Shown: one piece after another, positions 13,901 to 28,900 of the stretch | Layout: each line of letters begins with the position of its first letter | Numbering within the stretch: position 1 is the first letter of the stretch | Source: Siphonodentalium dalli | Lineage: Eukaryota; Mollusca; Scaphopoda; Gadilida; Siphonodentaliidae | Assembly (NCBI GenBank): GCA_032622095.1 | Contig: CP136069.1 | Span: 3,189,566 to 3,253,565, forward strand | Length of the DNA stretch: 64,000 nucleotides | Reading direction: 5' to 3' | Notes under the pieces: generated by a model | Told to the model about the DNA's origin: nothing | Seen by the model: only the letters and a program-made list of their open reading frames with translations | The model's database searches: none | Position numbers and translations under genes: made by a program

Positions 13901-16900
13901 TAACCAAAAATAATGCTAACCACAGTCAAATATAGTATAAAATTGCCCAAAACCTGTTATTTTGCCGGTTTGTCAAATATCTGACACAAAAAAGTCAATT
14001 GATTTTAAAGTTATCCATCTTCGTCCGCAAATTTGGTCCGAGACAGTATTCTTGTCGACTTTTATTGGGCCACTTGATATTCGAGGTGGTGAAAAATAAT
14101 AGATTTAAAAAATCGATATCTGATCACTTTGAGCTTTGATGGGTGGGTTCCTCGACTCAAATCAAATATTATTTACCCCTGAAGCCAAAGAAATAGTAAT
14201 TTATGAGGGTCTGATCGGATTGAGTACCTTCAAATTAAATTTAAAGGTTGTCAGACGAAACTGATCTGCAGATAACTCTTGGTTGAAATTTATACAATAA
14301 CTAACCTGAATCAAAATTATTTATACAATATCTAACCTGAATCAAAATTATTTATACAATAACTAACCTGAATCAAAATTATTTATACAATAACTAACCG
14401 GAATCAAAATTATTTATACAATAACTAACCTGAATCAAAATTATTTATACAATAACTAACCTGAATCAAAATTATTTATACAATAACTAACCTGAATCAA
14501 AATTATTTATACAATAACTAACCTGAACCAAAATTATTTATACAATAACTAACCTGAATCAAAATTATTTATACAATAACTAACCTGAATCAAAATTATT
14601 TATACAATATCTAACCTGAATCAAAATTATTTATACAATATCTAACCTGAATCAAAATTATTTATACAATATCTAACCTGAATCAAAATTATTTATACAA
14701 TAACTAACCTGAATCAAAATTATTTTTCCAATATGATCTTCACAAAGATTTTTGAGAAATTCATGTCTTTCTGCTTCTTGTAACTGAAATAATTAGAAAA
14801 AAATTAGATAAACAAGTACCAGAATGATATACAGTCTAAATGAAATTAAACCCAAGCCTGCAAATAGTGTGTCTGTCATTTGCAGAATGAGGTCCCCAGA
14901 GGGTGAATTTAGTGATGCTATCCCGGACAGCGGGCTAGCATCACCAAATTCACCCTCTGGATACCTCATTCTGCTTAGGCGTCATCTTCTGGGAAGTATC
15001 TATAGTATCAAATTAACATTGTTTTTAGTTACATTTCCCTTCCAGGAAGTTTCTATATCCCCTAATATGCAGAAGATAAAATTCATAATTGAGGTGCCCA
15101 ATGGGTGAACATCACCAACTTCAACCTTCTGATCCTAGGTCTGCCATAGCAGTTGATGGCCTTACCCAGAATGAGGTCCCCAGAGGGTGAATTTAGTGAT
15201 GCTAGCCTGCTATGCGGGATAGCGTCATTAAATTTACCCGCTATTTGCAGGAAATATGGCTTGTTGCCATTCATCGGAAAGGTCTCCCCGAGAGCTTTCC
15301 GATGAATGGCAACAAGCCATATTTCCGACTAAATCCTGAAAAGTTACCCATAATTCATCTGTGGTTATGGAGTCGATTACTTAGGGCATTACTGTATACA
15401 TAATAGAATTGTATTTGCAAAGATATTAAAAAAAATAGTGTTTTCTCCAAACCTATGGATATGACATCACTTGACAGATAAGGATTATTACAACTTCGAA
15501 TAATTGTATAGTAAATGCCAAGTGCATATTCTAAATTAGGAGATGATGCAACATGACCATTGTACATCTCAATAATATTATTATAACGTGCTTATCTCTA
15601 TATTTTCATTACATTGTTCTTTATTATATAACATTTGAATGGCAAAACTTGTATTCTGCATGTATAGTGAAGCAAACCTTGAAACAGCCATTTTATTGCC
15701 ATTTGTTTGGGGTAAATTCTGATATTTTTTGGCCAAATTAAATCCTCATTTTCTGGGCTCACAATTAATGAATAATATACATATATATACGGATGGTCTT
15801 CACGGTGGGTTTTGCTGCTAAAATAGTCACATCCGTTAAAACCGCCATAAACAGAAAGAATATTAAAATATAGACATATTATATTCGTATACCGATCATA
15901 AATATCGCGTAAATAGTATGTTATTGCCAAGTTCGTACGCTGTGTTAGTAAACAAAGGCCATCGTATTATGTTACAGAGCAGTACATAAAATAGAATGCG
16001 ATAAGCAAAACACTCAACACCGGATATCAATAATTTGGGTTTTTGAATTAGATTTGCCATTTTTGGGTACCGGTACAAAATTTTTTGGCCAAATTAATTT
16101 TTGCACGAAAGCCCATTTATAAAATCATTATAGTGAGTAAGAACATAATTGTAATCAGTGAATATACTTTAACCTTGTATTCTCTTATATATGCAAGGCT
16201 CCCTATGGGAGAGATATCACTCCTTCATGGGACAAAAGTAGGGAGAAGTGTCACATTTTAAGGAGATGTCTCCCAAGTCACCCTCTAGGCTGGTCCTCTC
16301 CCAAGTTACCATCTCTGCTGGTCCCGGTCTCCCAAGTCACCCTCTAGGCTGGACTTCCCCCAAGTCACCCTCTAGGCTGGTCCTCTCCCAAGTCACCCTC
16401 TAGACTGGTCTTCTCCCAACTTACCATCTTGGTTGGTACTCTCCCAAGTCACCCTTTTGGCTGGTCCCCACCCAAGTCACACTTTTAGATGGTCCCCTCT
16501 CAAGTCACCCTCTAGGCTGGTCCTCTCCCAAGTTACCATCTCGGCTGGCCCCGGTCTCCCAAGTCACCCTCTAGGCTGGACTTCCCCCAAGTCACCCTCT
16601 AGGCAGGTCCCCACCCAAGTCACACTTTTAGATGGTCCCCTCTCAAGTCACCCTCTCGGCTGGTCCCCTCCCAAGTTGGCCACTAGGCTGGTCACCCTCC
16701 CAAGTTGGCCTCTAGGCTGGTCACCCTCCCAAGTTGGCCTCTAGGCTGGTCCCCTACCAAGTTGGCCTCCAGCTATATAGGCTGGTCCCCTCGCAAGTCA
16801 CCCTCTAGGCTGGTTCCCTCCCAAGTCTCCCTCTAGGCTGGTTCCCTCCCAAGTATCACTCTAGGCTGGTCCCTGTCTCCCAAGTGACTTCTCGGCTGGT

Positions 16901-19900
16901 CCCCTCCCAAGTGACCATCTGGGCTGGTCCCCGTCTGCCAAGTCACCATCTAAGCTGGTTCCCTCCCAAGTCACCAAGTCTGCAAATAGTGTGTCTGTCA
17001 TTTGCAGAATGAGGTCCCCAGAGGGTGAATTTAGTGATGCTATCCCGCATAGTGGGCTAGCATCACCAAATTCACCCTCTAGATACCTCATTCTGCTTAG
17101 GCTTCTGGGAAGTATCTATAGTATTAAATTAACATTGTTTTTAGTTACGTTTTCCCTTCTGGGAAGTTTCTATATCCCCTAATTTTCAGAAGATAAAATT
17201 CATAATTGAGTGCCCAATGGGTGAACATCACCAACTTCAATTAGGAAACTAGGTCTACCATAGCAGTTGAGGGCCTTAGCAGAATGAGGTCCCCCAGAGG
17301 GTGAATTTAGTGATGCTAGCCCACTGTGCAGGATAGCATCACTAAATTCACCCTCTGGGGACCCCATTCTGCAAATGACACCATCTAGGCTGGTCCCTGG
17401 ATCCACTGACCTTGACATTTCTCTTTTCCACGTATTTTCTGTAGCTTCTTTGAATACATGTGGCAGCCCGAGTTTCATGGTGGAACACTTCATCTCTCTT
17501 ATTCCGCAGATACCGCCTCACGTTCCGCTGGATACATTTGGCAGCCTCGGTTTGTTGATAGTACACCTCTTCTAGTTTTTTCCGCAGATACCTTCTCACA
17601 TGACGCTGAAGCCTCACAACAGCCAGCAGCATCTTCTTATCCTGTCGTCGCTTCAGATAGCGACGGACGGTGGCCTGTAGTTTAACCACGGCTTTAATCT
17701 GCTCGTAACACTTCCTAGCACGGTAACCACGGTAAACGCTCTGGATCTTCACAGCAGCAGATCTGTTTCTTCCATTAAAACTTTTCAGTTTTTTCATAAA
17801 CAAATAGGATCGGACGTATCGCTGGATACAAACAATAGAGTCTTTGATAACCGTATATCGTTTCCTGGCAACACGCCCTCTGAACACTGACTGTATACAA
17901 ACGACGGCATGCAGAGTATTCAGGTAAATAGTCCGTTGTCGATAATTTCTGAAGGTTGCTTGGATACGAGTTGCAGCTTTTACACAAACGACGGCATGTA
18001 GAGTATTCAGGTAAATAGTTCGTTGTCGATACATTCTGAAGGTTGCTTGGATACGAGTTGCAGCTTTTACACAAACGACGGCATGCAGAGTATTCAGGTA
18101 AATAGTCCGTTGTCGATACTTTCTGAAGTTTGCTTGGATATGAGTTACAGCTTTTATCCTCTCATCAGATTTTCTTGTCTGCCATTTTCGGAAGTATTTC
18201 TGTATCTGAATAACAGACGACTTGATCTGTTGGTATCTCACGACATCTCTCCGTCTTTCCAAACAAGCCCTCCATCGCGTCTGTAGCTTAATAACAGAAG
18301 ATTTTATTTGTTGGTATCTCACGACATCTCTCCGTCTTTCCAAATAAGCCCTCCATCTCGTCTGTATCTGAATAACAGAAGATTTGATCTGTTGGTATCT
18401 CATGAGGTCTCTCTGTCTTTCCAAACAAGCCCTCCATCTCGTCTGAATAATTCTCACAGCTTTCTGGTATTCCCTGTATTTACGTCGACAATTTGTCATT
18501 CTGATGAGTGACTGCAGTTTAACAACCAACGTACGTGTCCGAATATAATCTTGATGGACAAGAAACCTCCTGATAAATGATTGAATTACAACCGCTGACT
18601 TAACCCGTTCCAGATAGGACTGACGAATTATTCTTCCACAACATACATTCCTCCAGTGAAGCTGTATGACCAGGGCGGCATACTTCTTGCAGAGAAACTC
18701 TTTTTGTTGCTTATAACCCCTGTATCGACATTGTATCAATACAATCTTTCTTCTGATTTCCATATACATTTTCCTTACTATGAACATTCTGTAATAGCTT
18801 TGAATTGTAACAGCGCATCGATTTAGTTTCAAAGCTTTTCGTTCTTGGAACTGCCTGAAATGTTTCTGCAGGCAGTTAATGGCCAATCTCCTCCGTTGGA
18901 AGTCAAATTGATCGTTTAATCCTTTCAGGCTAGCTAGATACACTTCCTTTGATTTTGCAGCGATGGCGTGCAGGTGTCTAACGCTCTCCATGTTACAGCT
19001 AATAATCCGACAGGACGTGAATGGCGTTGACGGCAGACGATGGTGATGAGGCTTCTCCATAAACTCTGCGAGAATAAACTGAACATGTCTGCTATCGCAT
19101 TCTTTAGAAATGAGTTGATTTTTTAATTTCGTGACATTTGAACGACGGAACCAATTCTGGATTATTACAGCTGCGTACACACTCTGCGCAGACTTCAGCC
19201 GGCATTGCTGACATCTGTACGCACTCTGAACAATTTTAGCAGATTTGTGTAAAAGAGCAATATGTTTTTGTATGAGATACCGTCTGAAGTGTTTCTGTAT
19301 CGTTACTGATGCCGAGACTAAGCGACTGAATTTCACCCTCGTCCTCCGACACAACTGGTTTGATCTAACACGACTCTGCATGCTGACAATCAAATGACGC
19401 GATTGAATGTACTTTCGTCTAACTGACAGCATTTTCATCCATGATTGGATCTTGATAGCAGACTTCATCTCAACTGCATACTTCTTCGCTTTCCAAGATC
19501 TGTATGCGGACTGGATTGTGACGCATGCGGATTTCTGTCGAACATACTCCCCGCGAGACTTCTGCATGTTTGATACAGATCTCATCCACCGTTGGATACT
19601 AATAGCGGCATTCAGTGTCTGCTTGTATTTTATTCTAGCTTGATGCATCCTAAAATTCTTCTGAAGCACAATGCTTGCCTGAAACATAAACCCCGAAATT
19701 AAATGTGAATATATAAATTATCATGGTCCACTGAGAATCAACTGATAAATTTAAACAGGTTTATTTATTTTAAACTTTTTTCTTATAGACAAACAACTTA
19801 ATCATTCACTCATAAATGCTCAACACCTTAGTTAACCCTTTACCCAACAAAATGCCCAAATAAAGCTTCAACAGCCTAAAATATATTCGGTCTGTCTCAA

Positions 19901-22900
19901 TAAAACCATACAAATATGGATATCATTGGAACCGGTTCATTGACCACATTGTGATGGTTAAAGTTATGCCCTGTGCCAATGCATTCTCTTATATATGCGA
20001 GTCGACCATAGGTCGCCTCGCATATATAAGAGAATGCATTGGCCTAAAAAAAAAATTATAATATTTTTCTACATTCTTTGACAATTTTATCATTTTTAAT
20101 ATGTGTTAAGCCAATGCATTCTCTTATATATGCGAGGCGACCTATGGTCGACTCGCATATATAAGAGAATGCATTGGCACAGGGCCGTTCTGTTGGGTAA
20201 AGGGTTAATAGAATATTTTAGAAGTTAATAGAATATTTTAGATTTTTGTTGTTCAGTTGTGATGGTATTTCTAATTCTCTGAAAGTAAGAAATTTCTCTA
20301 CAAGTAGCATAGTCCAATTTGACTTGATTTCTCACAGTGGCATCATGACAGGGTTCATACACCTAGCTGAGAGTAAAATTCCATAACTTTTAGATATATA
20401 TTGATTTCTCACAGTGGCACCATGACCGGGTTCATACACCTAGCTGAGAGTAAAATTCCATAACTTTTAGATATATATTGATTTCTCACAGTGGCATCAT
20501 GACAGGGTTCATACATCTAGTTGAGAGTAAAATTCCTTAACTTTTTCAAGACTTTCGGACAGATTTTTCAGTTAAAACATTCCATAACTTTTCCATACCT
20601 CGTACCTAGCTAAACAATGAGGAAGACCAATATATAGAGGATCTCACATGAGTTTCTAGTTTATACGGAATTTATCAACCGAGTTCACTAAATTCGATTT
20701 GAGCCGAGGTTTACTGAGGCTCAAATTGAATTTAGTGGACGAGGCTGATAAATTACGTATAAAATAGGACGAGTGTGAGATACCTTTTATCACATGATCA
20801 AATAAACCCGAAGCAACGCGCAATATTCATCGAAAACAACAATCATAAACTACAGCGATCGCAAGTTATTTGAAGAACGCCGTGACGTCATTGCACGCGC
20901 TGATATTAAACACATATACGTTAGTTAAAATGAGCCCTTTATCTGCAAAGATGCATTTAACTAATTAAGCTGATATGAACAATAAATCATAAATGGTTCG
21001 CATCTGCACCCAGAGTCTATAATTTCTAAAATCATTGGGAAAAAAATTACGATTTTCCGGTTATGGATCACGATTTATTTCGAACAAGGCAATACAACGA
21101 TTAAAACTATGTTTGCACCCTATAAAATGGTGCTCTCGGATAATTTTGTCGCCAAATATATTCAGTAACATCAGGTAACATCGGTGAATTTAGAGAGAGT
21201 ACGCATTGACATAATTGTTTTAGGTCCGTTCGATTCGCGTTCTGTTATTGCGTATATAAATGAGTTCGGGTAAGTGAGACAATTCGTGTTTCGGCATACC
21301 GTAAAACGTGTAGTTCCAACTATAACTACGGAGATGGTATCGTAAGCTTACACGATAAGAACGGAAAGTAACAGCGTTTATTTACCTAAGAACTCGGCCT
21401 TGGGATATGACTTTTCAAGACCTTGAATCTCAGGGGAGCTTATTTTCAAGACTTTTCCCATAGTAGGGTGAAAAAAGGTCCCATTTTCCAGAATTTTCAA
21501 GGGTATTGAATCGAAATGTTCGAATTCCATAACTTTTCCAGGATTCCAGACCCGCGTACGAACCCTGCATGATAAATTATGTCAGCTCAATTAGTATTTA
21601 TATTAATCTAGATACAAACATGCTTAAATTTAACATTGTAACGTGGATCACCGGAGACATAGCAGAAGTATATGAACTACAAACCTGCTTTAATTTAACG
21701 TAGTATCCGTGTATCACTCGGGCCTTCCACCAGGCCTGTATAGCTATAGCCGACCCGAGCTGTAGTATGTATGCTCTGCGATCTTGCAGCAGAAGGATCT
21801 TCAATCTGAGCCGCCTCTGCATCGAAATGATTACTCTTCTGGAGCAGTTGTATCTCCGTCGTTGAATCCATCCCCTAACTCTAGACTGCAGAAACATAAC
21901 CTGCCGTCTAATCCGCCGATATTCAGCCTGATCTCGATGCCGTCTCCACACTGCCTGGATGACAGTAGCGGCTCCTTCTCTTCTCTTCGTGTAACCTCTC
22001 CATGACCTCTGTATGATGACGCAAGCTTTTCGTTTCATTTTAAATCCACTCTCCGTCTTCTTCGTCAGTAGTCTCGATTTGTAGAATGTTTGAATAATGA
22101 CAGCAGCCTTTTTAAGTCTGTGATACCGCATCCTTACTGAATGCATTCTAGAATAACTTTGAATGATGATCGCAGCACACTTTTGAGTTAAATATAGTCT
22201 TTGCTGCTTATATGATTTATAACATTTCTGAATCATCAGGGCGGCAGTGTTCCACTTTGAGATTTCATACCGCTGTCTGTAACCTCTATATAATCTTTGT
22301 ATGACGACAGCAGCTAGTCGTCTCTGCTTCATATCGCATCTAACTCTGTGTCCTTTGTAATGTTTCTGGACAACAAATGTAGCATCCCTTAGTTTCTTAT
22401 ACAAATGCCTTTGCATATATCCTCTAAAATAGCGTTGTATGGTCACTGCACACAATTTAATCTTCTGAAACTCACGTCTGTTCCTGTATCCTCTGAAATA
22501 GCGTTGAAGGGTCAGAGCACATGATTTAATCTTCTGAAACCCACGTCTGTCCCTGTATCCTCTAAAATAGCGTTGTATGGTCACTGCACACAATTTAATC
22601 TTCTGAAACTCACGTCTATCCCTGTATCCTCTGAAATAGCGTTGTATGGTCACTGCACACGATTTAATCTTCTGAAACTCACGTCTATCCCTGTATCCTC
22701 TGAAATAGCGTTGTATGGTCAGAGCACATGATTTAATCTTCTGAAACTCACGTCTATCCCTGTATCCTCTGAAATAGCGTTGTATGGTCACTGCACACGA
22801 TTTAATCTTCTGAAACTCACGTCTATCCCTGTATCCTCTAAAATAGCGTTGTATGGTCACTGCGCATGATTTAATCTTCTGAAACTCACGTCTGTCCCTG

Positions 22901-25900
22901 TATCCTCTAAAATAGCGTTGTATGGTCACTGCACACAATTTAATCTTCTGAAACTCACGTCTGTTCCTGTATCCTCTGAAATAGCGTTGTATGGTCACTG
23001 CACACAATTTAATCTTCTGAAACTCATGTCTACCCCTGTATCCTCTAAAATAGCGTTGTATGGTCACTGCGCATGATTTAATCTTCTGAAACTCACGTCT
23101 GTCCCTGTATCCTCTGAAATAGCGTTGTATGGTCACAGCACACGATTTAATCTTCTGAAACTCGCGTCTGTCCCTGTATCCTCTAAAATAAACTTGAATT
23201 GACAATGTAGCTGATTTTAACTCCAGAAACTCACTCCTTGCTAACTTCATCAAATATCTCGAGCGTACTGCCGTTTGAATAACCATCGCTGCATTTCTCT
23301 TCTTCATATAATTTCTTCTCTCCACAACCACCCGACGATTTTTCTGAACAACTCTCACAGCTTCCTGTATTTTCTTGTATTCCTGTCTCTGTCGGTATCC
23401 TTTCCAGGAACTCTGAATAATCATCGAAGCGCAACGTTGTCGTAGCATTTTTCTGTGGTGATAAACCCTCCATGCTTTTTGAATGGACACCGCAGATCGT
23501 CTTACAGTAACGTACTGCTCTCTAAATTTCTTACGAGCCGTATATGCCCGGACACTTCTCTGTAGCACGACTACAGCATGCTTCTTACAATTGTAATCTC
23601 GCCTAGCAACAAGCCCACGATAATAACTCTGTAGTAACACTGCTGCGGATCTCATCCTAATGTACTCTCTCGTCTCAATGAACGACCTGAAGTGCGTTTG
23701 AATGGTTACAGCTGAACGCCGAATTCTGCGGTACTCAAGTTGAGCAACATTCCTCTTCAACTTAGCTCTGTAAATGTTCTGCATAACGACTGCCGCATTC
23801 TTCATCTGAACAAAGTTCTTTCTTGCTAACCAGCCTCTGATCGCTCGCTGCAGTGTAAGAGCTGATGTCTTCTTGCGACAGTATTCTTTCAGTAGAACGT
23901 GACACCTCCACTGAGTCTGTATCATTGTTGCTGCTTCCATTTCTTTCACTGATCTCATCTCGATAATTTTCCTGTACTGGCGTTGCATTACGACAGCTGC
24001 AATTCTCAGCTTTGTATAACCTTGACACACACCTTTCATCAGTTTCCACGATCTGAATCGCTGTTGAATAATCATTGCCGATGATTTTTTCTCAGTAAAC
24101 ATCTTCCTCTCATGCACGCATCTCAACACTGACTGGATCTTTATTGTTGCTCTCTTCTTTTTTTCGTATTCTTTTCTTGCTAAGAAACCAACAACAGCGC
24201 TCTGAAATGAAATACATAACAAAATGTATAAATATGAAATATAAGGCATTTAAAAAGAAATACAGGGCTGTGTTCTCAGGTAATTATATAGGAGAAATTG
24301 AACGAGGGAGGCTTTATAAATAAATACCTGTGTTCTCCAGTGTTCTCAGGTAATTACATGTGAGAAATTGGATGAGGGAGGTAATTTAACTAATTTTATG
24401 GTAAAAATCCTACAACTTCCAAATTGTTGTATAAAATCTGTCATCCAATGCGTTTTAGCCAATAAGTCTTCAACAGAAACCTACCTAAAGGTCTAATTGT
24501 GGGTCAATTGGAGAATTAGTTTTGAACTCTTTTAAAATTTTGGATAAAATAGTAAAGAATTTCTTTTGATGAGGCCCTCTTCTTGGCGATTAATAATCAA
24601 AATTGAAATTCCCTGCCGATTTTACCCGTCTATATGAGCACCATTGACAGTCTCCCTTTCTGATATTAGTTGTAATTTTACATCTGGTGATACAGTCTGG
24701 TGTGCACGAATTTCGTAATCAACAGCCCCTAGTCGACACCAACCATGTACCGGTATATACAACCTGAACATCCCACATGAATTTCTCAAACTATGTTTTA
24801 GACATTTTGATTTCTAAGTGTTTGAATGCAGGTTATATCGTAAATTTATTAGAATGTCCATATCTATAGTGTTGAAACGATTAGCGATTTTAAGGAATCG
24901 ACTAGTCGCCAGAGGTGATCGACTACTAGTCGACTAGTTGGACCCCTTCCAAGAGTTCCCGTTTCTATGCCCATATGACGTATAAAATGGGCCATGTGGC
25001 ATCGCAGTTTTGAGTATACAACTCTTCGTTTCAGAACGTTCAAACGGAAAGCACGTGAACTATATAATCTCCCGTTTTGCCCGTGAGTCTCCCAATTTGA
25101 TGTCTTAAACCCAGCTCTCATGCAACCTCCATATAATCTCACGGTTCGGGGAATGCAGGTAATAAAAACTTATTTCAACAAAATTGTCGCCGGTAACAAG
25201 GAAATATATACGCAAGTCTCGTTCGTAAGTCTCGCTAACGAGATGTCGGGTGTATTCTATTGATGAGGCCCTCTCTGAATAGGTGCCTCATGTCGCTGGC
25301 TGGGGGGGGGTATGGGTATTAGAATCTATTCAGTTACTGAGTTGACTTTACCAGCTTGACTTGTCGCAAATTATGTTTCGTATATCATTGAAGCCATTTT
25401 GTTGCATCATTACTCTAGTATTACACGTGCCACAGTGAGAAGTTATCACTGGTCAATTGCGTCACATCGAACTAGACAGTGTTCAGGCGGCAGCGACACT
25501 TCATTTCTTTGATGATCAACATAAAAGAAACCGCTCCTACACGTGCATACATTGGGTTCAGTACAGGTCATGGAGTTCACCGCCCATGCGTGACTGATGG
25601 CATCGTTAAAGGAACAATGCAATAAGGCTTTAAGAAGTTAATATGTGTTAACTGTTACAGATTACGTTATAATATGGCAGTGCAATGGCACTGCTATCAT
25701 GATAGCACATAGGTAGTGCTTTTTCCCGACTAATCGACTAGCATATTTCGGGATCGACTAATTTAATAGTTGCATCGACTACGACTAGTCGATTAATCGT
25801 TTCAACACTACATATCTATCATTATATTTATCGATGCAGTGTTGCTGACCTAGATGAGTATCACATTTTATGCTCAAACTGAAAAATATAATATTAGGAT

Positions 25901-28900
25901 AAACTTCAGTGGCAAAGTACTGTTCGCGTGCATTCCAGATGAAGTGACAGTCATATCGGTAGATGTAGAGTTTGTAGACAGACTTTGAAGTAGCTAGATG
26001 CAGAAAGCTTCCGGCACATTCGCAGTCTAATAGTATCACAATTGTGCATGTATATGGGTAATGTTACGACATGAATTTTCCATTCCTTTATTAGCCAATA
26101 AAACTGAAACAATATGTTCTTCATACTTGTAAAATAGTCATAAATTTAGTTCTTGGTGATGCTTCAAGGTGATAATACCAATGTGCTAGTTCCCTTCATG
26201 ATTAATTAAAGATGTGGGAAAATGACATCGTGACTGATGTTGCACCAAAACGACATGGATTTTGAGCCCCCGTAGAGAGATTACCTTTCTCCAAAAATAC
26301 AGGCATTCTGGAATTAGTTTTTGTTCGCCAAAATTGGGACGGGGATACTCTTCAATAGAACTTAAAGTATATGTTTATTGATAACTTTGGTTATGTACAG
26401 ATTCAGAACTTTAACGTGGTCACATAGGAATTGGTTTGATTTTGTATTAATCACCGCGTTACCAAAACAAATCAGAACATTACCACGTCAGACGTAGATA
26501 AAAAGCACAACGCTTTGAATATGTGAAAGCATGTACAGTAACTTCTGCTTTTAAAATGCGACATATTTCAACAATGCAAAATCAGAATTGTTCCACTTTT
26601 CCAACAGATAAGATGCGTGGATTTTATGATATCGTAATCGCAACCATGCATCGGAATCGCGACAATGCAGACGGGCTTATTTGGAGTCCAAGACAACCAT
26701 CAGCATTTTATTTACAGGGGGCAATGATTATTAAGGTATTGTCATGTATATTGCATGGAGTGATGATAGTTACCACTGAAACTTTTATTTATACTTTTCC
26801 AGGGAAATATGGTGAATAGTCGACTAGATGATCACCAAAATTCTAGTCGACGTTAACTAATCGTTTCAACACTAGAGCAGTTTCATGACCAAAAAAAATC
26901 TTTTTAAAACACTTTTTACCATTTTTTCTTACATTCTTTAACAATTTTATAATTTTTAATGTGTTAAGCCAATGCATTCTCTTATATATGCGAGGCGACC
27001 TATGGTCGACTCGCATATATAAGAGAATGCATTGGCACAGGGCCCTGTTCAAATAAATGCTTAGCATTTCTTACTACAAAGTGAATTTGAAATCCACAAA
27101 AAGACAACGCTATTCAGAATTTTAACGAGTTTTTAGCTGACCTGAATTTTGGCAGCAGCTTGGTTTTCAATAGCCGCTTCTTCTATTTCTGTCTGCTTCT
27201 TGAGATATTTTCGAACGACGTAGCCCCTCCAGCCTGACTGAATGGTCGCAGCAGATGCAGTCTTTCTTATATCACGCCTTCGGTGAAGGAAGTTGACAAC
27301 ATGTTTCTGGATAATTCTAACTGCATCCAATTTCACCTGCATGAAACGTTACCATCATTTAGGACACAGAACAAAAATATCGAGTTTATCAGGGCAATGT
27401 GGAGGGTCCTTAAATCCTGTGTTGATGTTAATATGTCGGGGGGAAGTGAAAACGAACTTATCCGTTTCCTGGTTGAGATTTCCGATTCATTAAGACATGT
27501 GCTAACCCTTTCATAACGGGAGCTTGACTGGAAAAACCCATAGAGAGCCCCACATAAACCCCATAGAGAGCCCCACATAAAGCCCCACATAAACCCCATA
27601 GAGAGCGCCACATAAACCCCATAGAGAGCCCCACATAAACAGCAGCAGACAACGCTCTGTGGTGCATGCTTCCATATGTATGAGGCTCCCTGTGGGTTAA
27701 ACATTAAACTTTATACATGTACTAGTATATTGCCTCAGTTATTAACCCTTTTGTGACTGGACCTGCGTAGTCGACCATAGATCGCCTCGCATATAAGAGA
27801 ATCCATTGGCCCAACAATTGTTTATCATTTTTTATAAATTTGTCTTACATTCTTTAACAATATTTATCAATTTTTATAATTTTTTTTACATTTTTTAACG
27901 ATTATAAAAACTAGAATGCACTCAGAGAGATGCCAACGTGCGCAAAAATGTAATAAACAATAATTTAAAAAATAATTTTACTGTATTTTACTTATAAATT
28001 TATTTAATTTAATGTTAGCAAAAAAAGACAATTACCATTTCTCATTTCATCACAGATAAAAGGCAAATTACTATATTAATCATTTAAGTAATTAAAACCA
28101 ATTCCATGTTGCCGAAAGGATGAGACTTTAATATCGATTACATTTTTTTCAACGGCATATTTTCATTTTCCGATAGTCAAAGTTGACCAAAGGAGCAATT
28201 ATAAGAAATAATTAATATTATTTGTGTAAATATTGATAGCAGCCAATATGCAACAATAAATATAAATAATTAATCAATAACGATCATTTTATGTAATAAT
28301 AAACTCTTCAAACGGTGTTTGTGTCAACAAATGCGTTTTGTTTTGTGTTCCGTCATTCGTCGTATTTGACCCGGAACTCGGCTGAAGGTTAGGCTATTCA
28401 GCATATTGCGTCGAATTACGAAATCGCATTTTGAATGTCTCTCTTTTCCCGCACAATAAAAAGAGGTCTTCACACGAACCAAAAATTATCAAACTTCCCA
28501 ATTATAAGTAAAAATACCCAAATGAAGAAGTCTATGTAGGTCCCGAAGGAGTCTATAGACTCTTTGATGTAGAGTTCCGATGGAGAAAATGTAGGTCGAT
28601 CTATTTTTGTCATAACTCTGACGTATTTTGACCTGGGAAAAAAATCTAAATCGAGGCTCACTACGAGCATGCCAGTTTTAAATATAGAAACAGGGAATCC
28701 CGACAAATGGCGATATCGGCGACAAACAAATAATTGAAAACACATAAAATAAACATAGCAAAAACGCGGCACAGTTAAAATGTTTTACGTCGTTTTTGGT
28801 GACGTCATGGAGTGAAACGGAGTAGGGTTGACACCAACGTACGAATCTGTCTGATCGCCATACTGTTGCGCGAGCGCACGAAATAATATCAAATTTGTTA

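Noticed and set aside
16433..16744. 103-residue plus-strand open frame
   Set aside because: Lies entirely in the 28-bp minisatellite; periodic composition explains the open frame.
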